A stretch of DNA of 64,000 nt from Xestospongia bergquistia (GCA_963965975.1 OZ014418.1:632501-696500), one strand, 5' to 3'; shown: positions 24,766-40,423, counted from the stretch's first letter. The notes: generated by a model from the letters alone, not told the origin. Numbers and translations: made by a program.

Positions 24766-24864
24766 ACTTCCAAAGATGCTTCAATTGTTAGGGGGTGTGG
24801 CGATTAAAAATTAATGGGCGTGACAATCATATGACAGGATCTTGACTTTCAGAACTTACTGACA
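24766..24864. promoter_or_regulatory. PARP1/BROX divergent promoter region
   Basis: 99 bp between two divergent start codons. Contains GGGGGTGTGGCG and TGGGCGTGACAATCATATGAC, GC-box/CACCC-like words on an AT-rich background. Shared promoter inferred. Confidence 0.45.
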
Positions 24865-26708
24865 ATGGCTCATTGGTTTCATCGTAATCCTCTCAAAGCC
24901 ACTCAGCCACTCAAATTTGAAGCTTTAAAAAAGGCAGCCAAAGGATCTAAATGCGACGAATTGCTCACGTGAGTCAAACCTTTGTTATTGGAGACCCAAT
25001 CATCTTGGTCATTTTCCTGCAGAAAACTACGTGCAACTAGACAAAGGTTAATAGAACTGTTTGGTAATCCAGAAAATTCAGTTGATGACATCACTGTTGT
25101 CTTTACAGAGTATGTGGGATTAATACGTGGGTTAGTTGATGCCCCCACAGGAGGGGACAGTAAATTACGCACATTGACTCCATTTAAGTGGACCAACTCA
25201 TTAGGTGGGCGTGTCCCAAGGTATGCCTAATATGGTGTGATAATAGTGAGTTAATGAACTCTTTTTTTAGCATTCATTCAGACGCCATGTTTGAATTGAT
25301 TGCCGTGGTGATGAACATGGCAATTTGGCACTCAAAACATGCAATGCAAGTAGCATCCACAGACAGTATCACAATGGAGGAAGCTAAAGAGGTTCATCGT
25401 AGTCTCAAGATTTCAGCGGGAATGTTCCTTAATATCAAAGAGGTACTTCTAACTCGACTTCCAGCCTCACCTGAAAAAGGAGTTGACACAGACCCACGCG
25501 TTATTGAGGCATACGCTCAACAGTCTCAAGCTGAAGCACAAGAAGGTTGGTTCCTATGTTTTCATGTTTACATTAACTCATTCTCCTAATATAGTAACAT
25601 TGGCTAGAGCATTAGAACTTGGACACAAACCAGCTATTGTATTTTCTTTAGCAGCTGAGACTTCTAGTTTATTTAATTTAGCAGGTAATTAACTCATTTA
25701 TTAACTGGGGTAATAATCTTTGTTCGTTTAGCTAATGCTCTCAAGACCCTTGATCCAGCTCAGTTTGGTAAATGGACTACATATTTACAACTCAAAGGAG
25801 CATTTTATGAATCTTATGTAAGTAAAAAAACCCTGACATTATTAATAATGGACACTTGGGGACCTTGAAACCTGTACAGTAATACAGTAATTGATTATTA
25901 ATATAGGTTATATACTGTTTACGAGGTTTATATGCGTATTTATAAACTCGAGGAAACCTATATAGCAACCGAGCGCGAAGCGCGAGGTTGCTATGGGTTT
26001 CCAAGGGTTTATAAATACGCATATAAACCGAATAAACAGTATCTAAGGTATTTATTAAATAAAAAAGCTCACAATAGCAACTAGCCTAGATACAGTGCGT
26101 CCATAGCAACTAGCCTAGAAACATTGCGTCTCCAGAATTAACAATTTCAGAATTAAGAATGGAAGTTTCTTTGACGACATTTTCTCAGATTTGAACACGT
26201 GTTGCCCCCTCCCCACGACGACTACTTCTACTACAAGATACGCCCTTCCCAAATCCGACGAAGATGTTGTCCGTGCAAGAGAAAGTTCTGTGCCAGTGTC
26301 AACGAAACACGACACCAACTACTGCTTAAAAACATATTTTATATTTTATTTCATATTTTATCATTATTTGAATAAAATTATCAACAACTACTGATAATTA
26401 CATTATCTCCCGCCGGACTACCCGGTAGGTATCATAAGTGAGCCCGGACTGCCCGGTAGGTATTATAAGTAAAATAATGAACCCGTAATTCTGCAATTTG
26501 ATTGGTCTATTCTAATTATGTATATAATAATTATTATTATTACTATGGTACTATAGGAGTTTTGGCATATGCTAAATAAAAATGCTGTTTTTCTTTAGTC
26601 TTATTGCTTCTTTGGTAAAGAATTACTTGAACAAGAGAAATGTGGGGAATCAATAAGAATATTACAACACAGTCAATTCTGTAAGTAAAATGACTTGTTA
26701 TTATTATT

Positions 26709-26780
<72 letters not shown>

Positions 26781-26784
26781 GATA

Positions 26785-26827
<43 letters not shown>

Positions 26828-27373
26828 GATATATTATTATTTAGTGAGTGAGTGTGCTACAAAATTATGTGCAAGATATGCCAAAACAAAGGGTCCTGGT
26901 AGTATTGCTAGACCAGAACATCACCCTTTCTTTCAGAAATTAGCTCCGATGGTCAAACTTCATTTAGACAAAAGCGAAAGAGAAAATGGTTTCATGTAAA
27001 GAAGTCTTTATAAATGTCCACTATAACAGCTGCTCTTTTCTCTTCGATAGATATTATCAAAAAGTTCCTGATGAATTACCTGAAATCCCAAAGAAAGAAG
27101 TGTTTGGTCTAGCAACACCAGAAGACTTCACTCTTCCACCTCATCATCAACTCTGGACAGAAGAGGTCTACGCTGCATTTGAAGTTGCTGAAGGGCAACA
27201 AGAAGGAACAAAATATGATTCTACAGTAAGTTATACTAAATATAATTTAAAACTCTCTCTTTCTCTCTCAGTCTGCTGCTAGTCATGAAGAAATAGCACC
27301 TGTTCCAGAGCCCAATATTGCTCCAGCCAAACCTCCTCAACCACAGACTAGTTCTGGCTGTACCATTCAATAA
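24865..27373 (+). CDS. BROX: BRO1-domain and CAAX-motif protein BROX
   Basis: Start MAHWFHRNPLKATQPLKFEA, as in vertebrate BROX. BRO1 blocks follow: KLRATRQRLIELFGNPENS, LTPFKWTNSLGG, SDAMFELIAVVMNMAIWHS, AAETSSLFNLA, FYESYSYCFFGKELL, KLCARYAKTKGPG and ERENGFIYYQKVPDELPEIP. The C-terminus SSGCTIQ is a CAAX-type prenylation site, the hallmark that separates BROX from ALIX and HD-PTP. About 420 residues. BROX binds ESCRT-III CHMP proteins and acts at membranes, including the nuclear envelope. One intron (25819-26599) is far longer than the others and is filled with repeats (see 25911-26472). Stop is 183 bp from that of convergent PAXX. Confidence 0.95.
25911..26042. repeat. Long foldback palindrome in BROX intron
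   Basis: Arms of about 62 nt: ATACTGTTTACGAGGTTTAT... and its complement ending ...ATAAACCGAATAAACAGTAT. Both contain TATGCGTATTTATAAAC and the inner GAGCGCG/CGCGAG. The loop is only a few bases. MITE or foldback element; no ORF. Confidence 0.8.
26073..26134. repeat. Two-copy direct repeat
   Basis: ATAGCAACTAGCCTAGAT/AACA...GCGTC occurs twice in tandem (about 26073 and 26103). Adjacent to the foldback; possibly part of one larger element. Confidence 0.65.
26410..26472. repeat. GC-rich two-copy direct repeat
   Basis: CGGACTACCCGGTAGGTAT and CGGACTGCCCGGTAGGTAT, each followed by CATAAGT/TATAAGT, about 30 bp apart. ACCCGGT/ACCGGGT-like dyads inside. No gene. Confidence 0.65.
26697..26842. repeat. 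(ATT)n/(ATC)n microsatellite
   Basis: Runs of TTA and TCA triplets in a BROX intron. The poly-Met/Ile frame through it is repeat-derived. Confidence 0.95.
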
Positions 27374-27556
27374 AAATAGTTAATTCTTTGTATTAATTTA
27401 GACTCAATGTTTGTGTAATGTGCCATGATGTTACCATGGTAACACATTTATTGTTGTATTGTATATACAGTATTATTTTGGTCACTGATTTTTATCTTAA
27501 GATATTGAGAGTAAGTGTGTGGAGAAACAAACAGAGAAAAGAGAGGAGTTTGTCTG

Positions 27557-28892
27557 TTAGTCTTCTGACTCTTCATCACCAAAAACTACCCCAGCTGCAG
27601 CTTTCCGCCTACAAACATAATTACACATACTTGTGTCTTCTAAACAGATTGTATACCTTTTGGTACTTGGATTTATCAAACTGTGTCCAGCTGGTTTCTT
27701 AGGACGAGTCTGAACTTTTCCACTAGAACGACCGCTAAGATCTAATGATAATAATGTTATTAACAATTAATAAAACATTGACATACAAACCAAACAATGT
27801 GTCTTGTTTTGTTGTTTCCTAAAATATAAAAATAATAACAATAATGTGATATAAATCAATTGACTTAACTCTTTGTCTCTGAGCATCAGCTAACTTTAAT
27901 TTGTAATCTATAAAATAAAGATTATATTACATATAGATGTAGTCAGCCCCTTCTTCTTATGGGAAAAAAGGGGAGGGGCTGCATATGTTATTATATATGT
28001 GAACTTTGTACTATTATAATCAAATATATTAATTGTATACTATTTATAGTATCAGGAGTGCATAATTGTATACTATTTATAGTATCAGGAGTGCATAATT
28101 GTATACTATTTATAGTATCAGGAGTGCATAATTGTATACTATTTTTAGTATCAGGAGTGCATCGCTAAAAAGTCTAAAAATAGTAACTGATTCAACCATT
28201 CTCTAACTGCAGATTTCAATTATTTGAGTGGGAGTTGCACATTCCTTCCCATTTTTATTGATGTACTCCTTATAATGTATCTATCATTAATAATAAAGAT
28301 ATTGGCATTCCCTTTTTTACTTACCATTTAAATTGTCTTGTAATGTCGTTACATAACCAGCTAATAAGAAAATCAATTTTTTCATTTCTTCTTTCTTATC
28401 AGCAGCTGACAATTCTAATAGGTTGAGATCAATACTGTCTTGAGGACAAGTCAAAGTAAGAGCTAGTGAATTAATAGCTGGAGATGCTTGAACATCACCA
28501 CTGTGTAAACAATCCCTGAAGATAAATACCAAGAATATGGAAATTGAATGAAGACAAATTCATTTCGTTACCTTATTTGGGAGAGAGGTACCTTTAGTTC
28601 TACCTACAGGTAAGGTAATAGGAGACAGGTTTGTTTGAATAAAACTTACCACATATCTTTCTGCCAGTCCAGTTCTCCAGACACTTACTCCATCAGTAAA
28701 CCTGAGAGAGAGAAAGTTATTCCACACTTCCACCTCCCCTCGAAATGAGGTGTATCTTCTCCTGTAAGGAACTCACGTGATAGTCCATTCTCCAGAAGTG
28801 TCAGAGAACCCAGTATAACAGAGATATGATGATATTTCTCTCACTATCTCTAGAGCTCCAATAGTTTTCAAATTCTCTTTATAACTGCTCAT
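27557..28892 (-). CDS. PAXX: PAXX, XRCC4-superfamily NHEJ factor
   Basis: Start MSSYKENLKTIGALEIVREI, then SSYLCYTGFSDTSGEWTIT and FTDGVSVWRTGLAERYV, matching the PAXX head domain. A helical stretch follows (NSLALTLTCPQDSIDLNLLE, MKKLIFLLAGYVTTLQDNLN), the XRCC4-like stalk. The C-terminus has KPAGHSLINPSTKR and RKAAAGVVFGDEESED. This corresponds to the PAXX Ku-binding tail, where vertebrates have a SLINP...KKPAGGVDFDE-type sequence. About 200 residues. Role: binds Ku at DNA ends and stabilises non-homologous end-joining complexes. Lies in the same neighbourhood as PARP1. One intron carries a 33-bp tandem repeat. Small, fast-evolving protein, but both the head and tail signatures are clear. 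Confidence 0.88.
28031..28162. repeat. Four tandem 33-bp units with internal palindrome
   Basis: Units start at 28031, 28064, 28097 and 28130. Each has ATACTATTTATAGTAT, a 6-bp inverted repeat around TTTA, followed by CAGGAGTGCAT. The fourth unit has one change in the palindrome (ATTTTTAGTAT). In a PAXX intron. Confidence 0.93.
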
Positions 28893-29002
28893 AATTATTT
28901 AATTTTATTCATGAACAACAACTACTATGAATATCATTATCTTAAATACTATTTATAATACATTATTAATTTTTTATAAATTATATTTTATATAATATTA
29001 AT

Positions 29003-31832
29003 TTATTGTATATTTGTTTTTAACAATGTTTGTGTCCGAAGATAATGAAATGCATGATTCAAATCTCTCTCAGGAAATAGAGCACAGAGGAGAGCTTCAA
29101 CAATACGATAGAGCAGCTGTAAGTTAAATTTTTCATGTTGAAACATATCGAAGAGTCTAAGAGACAGAGACAGAGAGAGAGAGTAATTTAATAATCATAT
29201 GTTCTTACCTAATGATTCCTTTATGAGTAGTACTAGAACCTAACAGTCGTTTTAAATCATCAGGGACACTCCCAATTAATTTAGTTCTAGCTAATAACGA
29301 AGTCAAATGTAGGGTCTCAGGAGATGGAGGTTGTCTTGACTCAGCTCGATATCCATCTGGCCATAATGAAGTACGTAACTGACCAATCAAATCAGCTATA
29401 TGATCTCCAGAGGCATAGTTATCTAGTGCCTCCATCATTCTTTTACCCATCTTGTCTGAGAGCATAGAACCAAGGAGTTGACGTAGTAAGTGAGATAACT
29501 GACGTTGTATCCATTGGTCAGCTGCTACATCAAAGACCTCATCAAGAAGAGTTAGAAGAATGGCCACACCTTCTTCTTCCTGCAAACATTCATTGTAAAA
29601 CACACACACAATACAGTCGATAAAAACTAACTTCTTCCTCTTCCTCTTCAGCTTCTTCAAGGACAGATTTATGAAAAAGTGCAGGAGAAGATGGCGATGT
29701 AATTTGTACTTTTCCAATATCAGATTTGGCACGTTTCAATGGTTGAACAAGTTTGTCTACCTACAAGATATATAACTGTCATCCGTCCATTCATTCATTC
29801 ATCCATCTATCCATCCATCTATCCATCCATTCATCCATCTATCCGTCCATTCATTCATTCATCCATCCATCCATCCATCTGCCCATCCATTCATCTATCT
29901 ATCTGTCCATCCATCTATCCACATACTGTTCTAGCTATCTCAGTACTATGTCTAATATATGATGACTCAGTTAAAAAGAGGATAATATGTTCAAACAAAT
30001 TTAAATGAGAATTAAGAAATTCCTGTGACGATATACTTTGTAAATATAATTGCATTCTCTGTTTTCTGTGTTCTAGAAATGTTGGATCTACTTTACTGAA
30101 TGCTATTGTTTGACTAGGAAGAGTTGGAAGATCAGCTACTTGAGTAGACTCCTGTAATAACTTTTAATAACTCCATTTTCCATAGGACATATTACTTTGA
30201 GTTTAAGATGAAGGTCATGAAGGTCCGAGAAACTACGCCAAGTGTTCCATTCTTCAACAGGTCCTTGTTTATGCTGACATTGCACAATAATTTTGTAGTC
30301 AACATGTTTAACTCGACCTTCTGTTACTAGTCCTGCAGGTTATGATAACTGGATTGACAAGATATTGTGATAGAACTCACTATATTCTGGTATAGAGACT
30401 TTAAGAGATGGAATATGGTCCTTGTACTTAACTTCATCAGCTTCTCGCTACAGGATAATGCATCAAATCTTTAATGTAGATTTGTACGTCAACCTATTCA
30501 TCCATCCATCCATCCATCCATTCATCCATACCAATCCTGTTTCCTGTATCTGAGAGAGGTGGTTTGAAAGATCTGTCAAGCTATTTAATTGAAGCTGATC
30601 CAATTCTAAGTTAGATGAACAAAGAACATGGTCAAACACTACCCCTACATCTAACCTGTCTTTCCTCTCTTTTTTAAAACCTTTATCTCTTCAGCTGTCA
30701 AACTCAGTGTTAATGCTATCTCCTCTGTTGATGCACGAGACAATGCAATAAGCAATGACTCTCCTGTCAGTGAAGTATCTTTAGTCTAATAAGATATTTA
30801 ATTACGAGATTATTACATAGGGACTGTACCAATGAGACAACAGCGGAGTTAACATAGTACGAGGTAGTACAATAGTGTGCTGTTGGTAATAGGATTTGCT
30901 CTGCTATTAAATCTTGTGCCAAGCTACGAAAGAGAGGGTTAGAGAAATCTTCCAAGGGGAGTATTAGATTTAGTGCATATTCAGTAACACCACGGAGATA
31001 TGCTATGAGATAAAGTTTTTTTATCTGTTACTCATTGGCCCTCTATCCACTTGACTATACATCCATTCATAGGTCCATCCGTCTATCTATCCATTAATTC
31101 ACAAATACCTAGTTCTGCCTCCCCACCAGCACATATTACACTCCATCCTTCACTATCACATTCCATGATACATTTCTCAATGCTCTTCTCTATAAAATAA
31201 TTATAACAATAAATAAAAGAGAAAGAGACTTCAACATTTACCAGCTGTAACCTGTGATAAAGCTCCTTTGTATAACTTGAAATGACCAATTAGAATATCA
31301 ACAAGAGCTTCCATGAAGAGAGGGAGAAACTCTGGTTCCTGGCACCGCCTACTGACTGTAGAAACAACAAGAGAGGAAGTTGCTTTAGCTTCATCTAACA
31401 ATGCAGTGCTCCCAGTAACGAGTGGGTGGTACCACGATTGAAGATAGTCTCGTAGACACAGGTCCACCACCTGCAATGTAAATAGACTAACAAAAGTGGG
31501 CATGGCTCACCAACCTTATCTAATTCTTCATCTACACGAGGGGAACCTGATCCCATCCCTTTTTGTGCAGAAGGCGTGGTTTCTTGTTGCAATAGCTCAC
31601 ATTTTTCTCGTACTGGTTGAAGAGGTACAGCCTCAAGAAGACGCTTTGCCTGTTGAGTGGCAACATACCATACCACCATTAAAAATCTATAAAAATGAAC
31701 AAAAAATGATATGAGAGAAGAGATAGAGAGAGAAGCTGACCCTAGGGAGAAACTGAGGAGACAGGAGAATAACAGACCATACCAGCCAAACGCCTCCCAC
31801 ATTTTCAAATTTGAGAGTAAATCAAAATTCAA
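29003..31832 (-). CDS. SNX25: Sorting nexin with TM, PXA, PX and nexin-C domains (SNX25-like)
   Basis: Start [19 protein letters not shown] (31832; the Met at 31802 is an alternative). A hydrophobic segment [17 protein letters not shown] joined to [12 protein letters not shown] follows. PXA region: [73 protein letters not shown] domain: [38 protein letters not shown] and [20 protein letters not shown]. After an acidic stretch comes nexin-[34 protein letters not shown], then [20 protein letters not shown] ending near QTLLKTNIQ. The C-terminal wording is closest to SNX25; SNX13 and SNX14 are the alternatives. No clear RGS domain was seen. Members are endosomal or ER-anchored lipid-binding proteins. 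Confidence 0.78.
29778..29922. repeat. (CCAT)n-type microsatellite
   Basis: Interrupted CATC/CATT/TATC tetramers in an intron of the SNX25-like gene; a shorter run is at about 30495-30530. Confidence 0.92.
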
Positions 31833-31843
31833 GACTGATTAAA

Positions 31844-33859
31844 ATGGCGGCTATGGACGAGCTTTGTCGTCTTGTCAGTGATAACGAGCTCGATGCTGCT
31901 GGACAGCTAGCTAGAGAACAATGGACACAGATAACTAGTATCGATCGTACTCGAAGAGAAGCACTGTTGGTATCTTTATCTCCTGGAGAACACTCTCTGG
32001 TCTGGATAGCAGTAATGTAAGTACTACCTTTAATTAATTACTCTTAATTACAGAGTTTTACTCTTTTTAAATTGCAGGACAATGGAAATTAAACAATTTG
32101 ATTTAGAATGGGCAACACTTGTGAGGCGCATGGCATCATTTGCCGCTAACTTTACTCCGGAACAAGTCAGACTCCACCCTAATGCTTGTAAGTATCACAC
32201 CCTCTAACAACTGACTGTTGGTGCCATATGCAATAAAAGTCATTATTGTTAGTTTAATTAGGGGTGTGGCTTAATTAGAGAGACTGAGTACATATGTTTT
32301 ATTGTATCTTCTTTTTTTAACCCCTCTAGTCTGTGAATTAATTCATCAATATACTGATTTATTATGTGTTAACAGAAAGGTTAGTGGCCCCACCCTCTTT
32401 CCGTATATTATAACTTCTTTTCCTTATAAGGCAATATTAGGTATAACAGCTGTACGAGATGCTGTACGACGCTACCCTCCTAATGATCAGACATTAACAG
32501 CAATACACAGTGATCTAATTCAAGTTAGATACCATCTATTTACATGTACATGTGTAATATGATGAATTGTTTAGCTGTGTTTGGCTGCAAAATGTGTCAA
32601 GCCATGTCTTCCTTTTCTTGAAAAAGATTTTACAACTCTTTCAACAGAGGTGAGTAAACTTGTGTTTAATTGTTTTTGCGTCACTTCATCTCTAGAGATC
32701 ACAATTAGATTCTAAACACGTTGTTTTATTCTTTTATTATGGTGGTATGGTCTATACTTGTCTCCATGACTACTTGAAAGCTCTTCAAATGTTCACCATG
32801 GTAACAGTGTCACATGACTATCACATGATATTATATTGGTGTTTTCATTGGTCAGTGTCTGTGTGTTCCATCCATAGCAGTCAGTGCTGTCATGTTAGCT
32901 GCTTATAGAAAGTACATTTTAGTATGTTTGTTAAAATATGGCAAGGTATGTCCATTTTTGTCTGACCATTGATCCATTCTTTTATCCATTCATCCATTAA
33001 TCTCATTTCAGTTGGTCCCATTACCACAATGTTCTGCACATTTAGTAGAGAAAGTCTTCAAAGTAAGCTTCATTATTTTATTAGGACTTCTGGGTCTCAT
33101 AATATTATTTTTATTTTAGAACCCTTGTGCTCCATACTTAGAATTAGCTCGCTCATATTCTGCCAGAGAACATACTACAGTGAGACAGTTAGTCACTGGA
33201 TTCTCAGAATCATTTGTAACGGTAGGAGCTCAGCATTGACCACACCCACTTTGAGTTATGCTCCTTTATTAGGAAGGTAATTATGGACTTGTTAATCGAG
33301 TGGTGAGTCAATTAGTTCGACATTCTGTACAGAGATTAACAATGGTATAGGAAACCCCCTTTAATTATGATGTCATATCTATCAATTAATTTTCAGTCAT
33401 TTTTAACCCTACCACTAGAAGATGCAGCACAACGTGTAGACTTATCAGGATCATCTGAAATGGAGAAAATGTTAAGAGACATGGTAAGTCTATATTGTAC
33501 ATTCATCTTTCACCTCTATTTTCCTTTCTCAAAGATTGAAGATGGTGAAATTAATGCATCCATTAGTCAACAAGGAGGGATGGTTGTCTTCAGCGATGAA
33601 GGTGATCAACGCGATATCACAGACAGTAGCAGAATAGAAATACTAGAGAAACGATTACAAGAATGTATTGCTTTACAAAATGAACTAAGTAAAGCCAATT
33701 CACAACTAGCGTTGGATCCAAGATTTGTACAAAAAGTGAGAGTTTCTCTCCCTAAATTTGTAATTTTACACGTACACACACATATTCTCTTATCTCTAGA
33801 GTGGCCATGGTGGAATTGGATTAGAGGATGATCCCCTCTCTGAAGATCATTTAATGTAA
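31844..33859 (+). CDS. COPS3: COP9 signalosome subunit 3
   Basis: Start MAAMDELCRLVSDNELDAAG. Family blocks follow: SLSPGEHSLVWIAVM, FCELIHQYTDLL, LCLAAKCVKPCLPFLEKDF, FFYYGGMVYTCLHDYLKALQ, VSAVMLAAYRKYILVCLLKYG, EGNYGLVNRVVSQLVRHSVQ, RLTMSFLTLPLEDAAQRVDL then SGSSEMEKMLRDMIEDGEIN (the PCI winged-helix region), ASISQQGGMVVF and LDPRFVQKSGHGG. About 400 residues, as in other animals. CSN3 is a scaffold subunit of the complex that removes NEDD8 from cullin ligases. The start codon is 11 bp (or 41 bp) from the divergent SNX25-like start. Confidence 0.95.
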
Positions 33860-34177
33860 AGCAGAGACTCAGTTAAATTGTTGCCATGGTTACTATGTTG
33901 CTATGGTTATCATGGTACATGTAATTACAATTTATAACTATTATAGTTTATGTCACTTTCAAATATTTAATTAATTGATATTAATTTGATAATGATAATG
34001 AGAGGGGCTTAACATTTGTATTTTTAAAATAATAATTATTCCCAATTAAGTGGTCATTTTATAGGTATATACAATATTACAAATATACATTAAAACACAT
34101 ATTAATGATATATTTCACATAATAAATTGATAGATTGTATTATAGTAACAATAACAATAAATGTGCTTTTTATTATA
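33860..34177. other. Convergent intergenic, COPS3/TIMM23 3' flanks
   Basis: AT-rich, no ORF supported. Clustered CCATGG words near 33883-33915 (GTTGCCATGGTTAC, GTTGCTATGGTTATCATGG) resemble X-box half sites. Otherwise nothing seen. Confidence 0.7.
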
Positions 34178-35253
34178 TCATGAAAATAACAAAGAATGAT
34201 TAGCACCAAAATAATAAGAGGACAGAGAATATAGACCAAGTCCGACACAACCCACAAGACCAGCTAACCCCATTGCTCGAAAACCAGCTAGAGAGAGACA
34301 GAGAGAGATAAAGAAAGATAATAATATATTATCTTGCCTGTTGATTTGTATAAAAGGCCTGTAATGGAGGCAGCTGCTATTGAATTAAGATTGTCATCTA
34401 CACCACGGTAACGTGCCAGTGTTGATCGTAGAGGTGAATACATTAATGCTATAAAGATAAATAACTATTAATAACTAGTAGCAATAATAATTAATAACTA
34501 GTAATAATAACAATTTAATAACTAGTAATAACCAGTAAATATTGCTGACATTGCAGTTAATAATTATAAGATAGTGAAATTAATTCCATACTTCAATACT
34601 TCATACATTCATGTTTCAATACTTCATACATTCATGTTTCAAAGGTTATGATTTAAAGTTTAGCATTAATTGAAAGTATTCTATTTACTGCTAAGACTTT
34701 TGAACATCATGTTAATAAGACAATATTAAATGTTACAATAAGTGATAGTACCTAGTACAGCACCAGTGTTAGCGAGGAAGGGCCCTCTTCTAGTACATCC
34801 ATTGATAATACTAGTAACCCTCACTCTTGTACTTGTACCTTCAGGACGTCTTAGACCCTCCCATAATCCCCAGGTACCACCTACCACAAGACCTTAACAA
34901 ACGATACAAGTTTAGTACAAAACTGGAAAAACAGGTTATTATTTTGGTTTACCTGTCAAATAACATGTTCCTGTACGGTCAAACATTTGTTCATTCCAAC
35001 TCTTTTTACGAACTTCTACCGGAAAGATAAATTCAGGACCCTGCAATGAAATAAAAGATATTGTTACCATGACAACATGTGATAAGTACGAGTACTCACT
35101 TGTGGTAAGTACCCTGGGTCTATAGAGTATGGAGAATACAAGTTTGGAACATCACTTCCTACAAGATGGTAATAAATCTAGAGGGATATCAAGTAGAATT
35201 GGTCACTAACCTGGAATTGGAGCCTCTTCTTTCCAGCCATGTTGTGCCATCAT
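34178..35253 (-). CDS. TIMM23: Mitochondrial import channel subunit TIM23
   Basis: Start MMAQHGWKEEAPIPGSDVPN then LYSPYSIDPGYLPQ, GPEFIFPVEVRKKSWNEQ, DRTGTCYLT, GLVVGGTWGLWEGLRRPEG, TSIINGCTRRGPFLANTGAV, ALMYSPLRSTLARYRGVDD, DLNSIAAASITGLLYKSTG and AGFRAMGLAGLVGCVGLGLY, ending NHSLLFS. Gly-rich Tim17/23 membrane helices and the intermembrane-space head are as in the family, about 200 residues. Forms the inner-membrane presequence channel with TIM17. The start lies 44 bp from that of MKLN1. Confidence 0.95.
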
Positions 35254-35297
35254 GCTTACCTTGGAAACACGTCCTAAATGAAGAGGGTGTGTCCATC

Positions 35298-38783
<3,486 letters not shown>

Positions 38784-38883
38784 CACCTCAATTTCATATG
38801 TTTATATCAATCTTTAAGTGACCACACCCCTCCACTTGACCCTGATTATAAAAAACTGATGATAACAAATTATAATAATTTAA

Positions 38884-40423
38884 TTAACTAGAGTTAATAA
38901 CAAGTGATGCACTAGCGTAGCTCACAGAACTGTCTGAATTATGCTTGCATTTATTAGATTGGTCGTACTTTAGAAATCGAAGGTCAAAGGTCGTCGTTGC
39001 TTCCTTTAATCTAGCACATTCTATTGCCTAAGACATAAAATGACAATATATAATAGAATCTTGTGATGTATTATCCCAGAAAGTAATTGTTTTTGTCAAC
39101 CCACTCATTTAATGAGTACACTATGCATCCACCCACTCATTTAATGAGTATGTTATAAATGAGTACGCTATACACTCCACCTACTCATTTAACTACTTAC
39201 ATGAAGTAGGACAACAATAGGATGTCTACCACATATTGTGTTCTGGTATTCTTGTAAGTAACTAGAAAAACCTCTAGGATCCATGGCCTCTATCTTGGAC
39301 ATTCCCTAATGAGACACAGTCACTAAACAAGTCTTAGGAACTTGTAATACAAACCAGTTTGTCCAGTGCTTCAATTGATGCATGAATTGGCCCATGTTCT
39401 TTATTGTAGTAAGTATATCGAAATCTCTTTCCTAATTAAAGGAACAGTAAGAAATACCATAATAATTTTTATTGTGTTACTAACCCCAATGACAAAAGTC
39501 TGACGAGACAACAAAGAGATTGTTAGGATCAAGGAGATATTTATGTAATAAATGACCATATTCTGCTTCTTTGTCAGGTTTAAGGGCTCCTACCAATATA
39601 GGCACAATAGTATAAGACCCTCGTCGTCTAGAGAAGAGACATTGTTAAAATAAACAATAACATGAGGTAATTCCTCAAACCTCTCCATGATCTTTGCAAT
39701 GTATGGTAAATGCATTTCAACACTATGTTCAGCTTCATCTGTTTCTTTATTCATACGACTAAATTTACCAGTTTGGTCAAGTTCACGATATACTAAAAAG
39801 AATGGATGCATGGATAGACTAATAGATACATGGACAGACTAATGGGATATATTGATAGACTAATGGATGTATCCTTACTGTCCATATCAATGTCTAAGTT
39901 ATAAAGCGGAGTCTCGTAACATGTTTGAGAGGATAAGGCACAATCAGGAAGAAAAAAATGATGGGAGGGGCCAAGAATAAATATCCTCTTTCTGTAATAT
40001 AAAATATTATATAGTGCATATGTCATTAAACTCCCTAGGCATTCCAAATATAGTAACATTTATTACTCATTGCTATAAATAGTAACATACGTACACTACA
40101 CTAGGATCAATTTGTTTATAAGCAAAGGCAGCACATGGTCCGGAATAAGAGTAACCAGCATGACTAATGAGAGAGTGTTAGGGAGATAATCTATGTGTAA
40201 ATTATACAATTAAAAAAATTCAAAATACTGTTGCCATGGATACGGAGCTATAATAGCTCTAGCAGGCATATGAGTACCATCGGCTTTAGATAACCAGTCA
40301 TCGAGTTGTGAACTCAATACGTCTCCTAGGAAACAGATCAACAAATACAATTATTATTGTTGATATTTTACTTGATCCAGAATACCAGCTGCCAGCATGA
40401 AGAGCTATCCTTGTGGATGACAT
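38884..40423 (-). CDS. MEMO1: MEMO1 family protein
   Basis: Start [17 protein letters not shown], then [92 protein letters not shown], and a last exon reading [19 protein letters not shown] ... [10 protein letters not shown]. The conserved PHAGY, GPSHH and HSVEMHLPY blocks carry the metal-site histidines typical of MEMO1. About 290 residues. The protein links receptor tyrosine kinase signalling to the cytoskeleton; copper binding is reported for the family. Divergent from RAB1 (263 bp between starts). Confidence 0.95.
39103..39195. repeat. Palindromic CCACCCACTCATTTAATGAG repeats
   Basis: The word ACTCATTTAATGAGT, a 7-bp dyad, occurs twice, followed by degenerate copies (AAATGAGTACG, CCACCTACTCATTTAAC). 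In a MEMO1 intron. Confidence 0.7.

Noticed and set aside
26191..26394. Thr-rich frame (MNTCCPLPTTTTSTTRYALP)
   Set aside because: Lies inside the repeat-filled BROX intron, with no domain and no splice context.
26543..26743. Poly-Met/Ile frame on the minus strand
   Set aside because: Translation of ATC/ATT triplets, antisense to a BROX exon.
39590..40059. Two overlapping minus-strand frames as separate small genes
   Set aside because: They are MEMO1 exons read through short introns.
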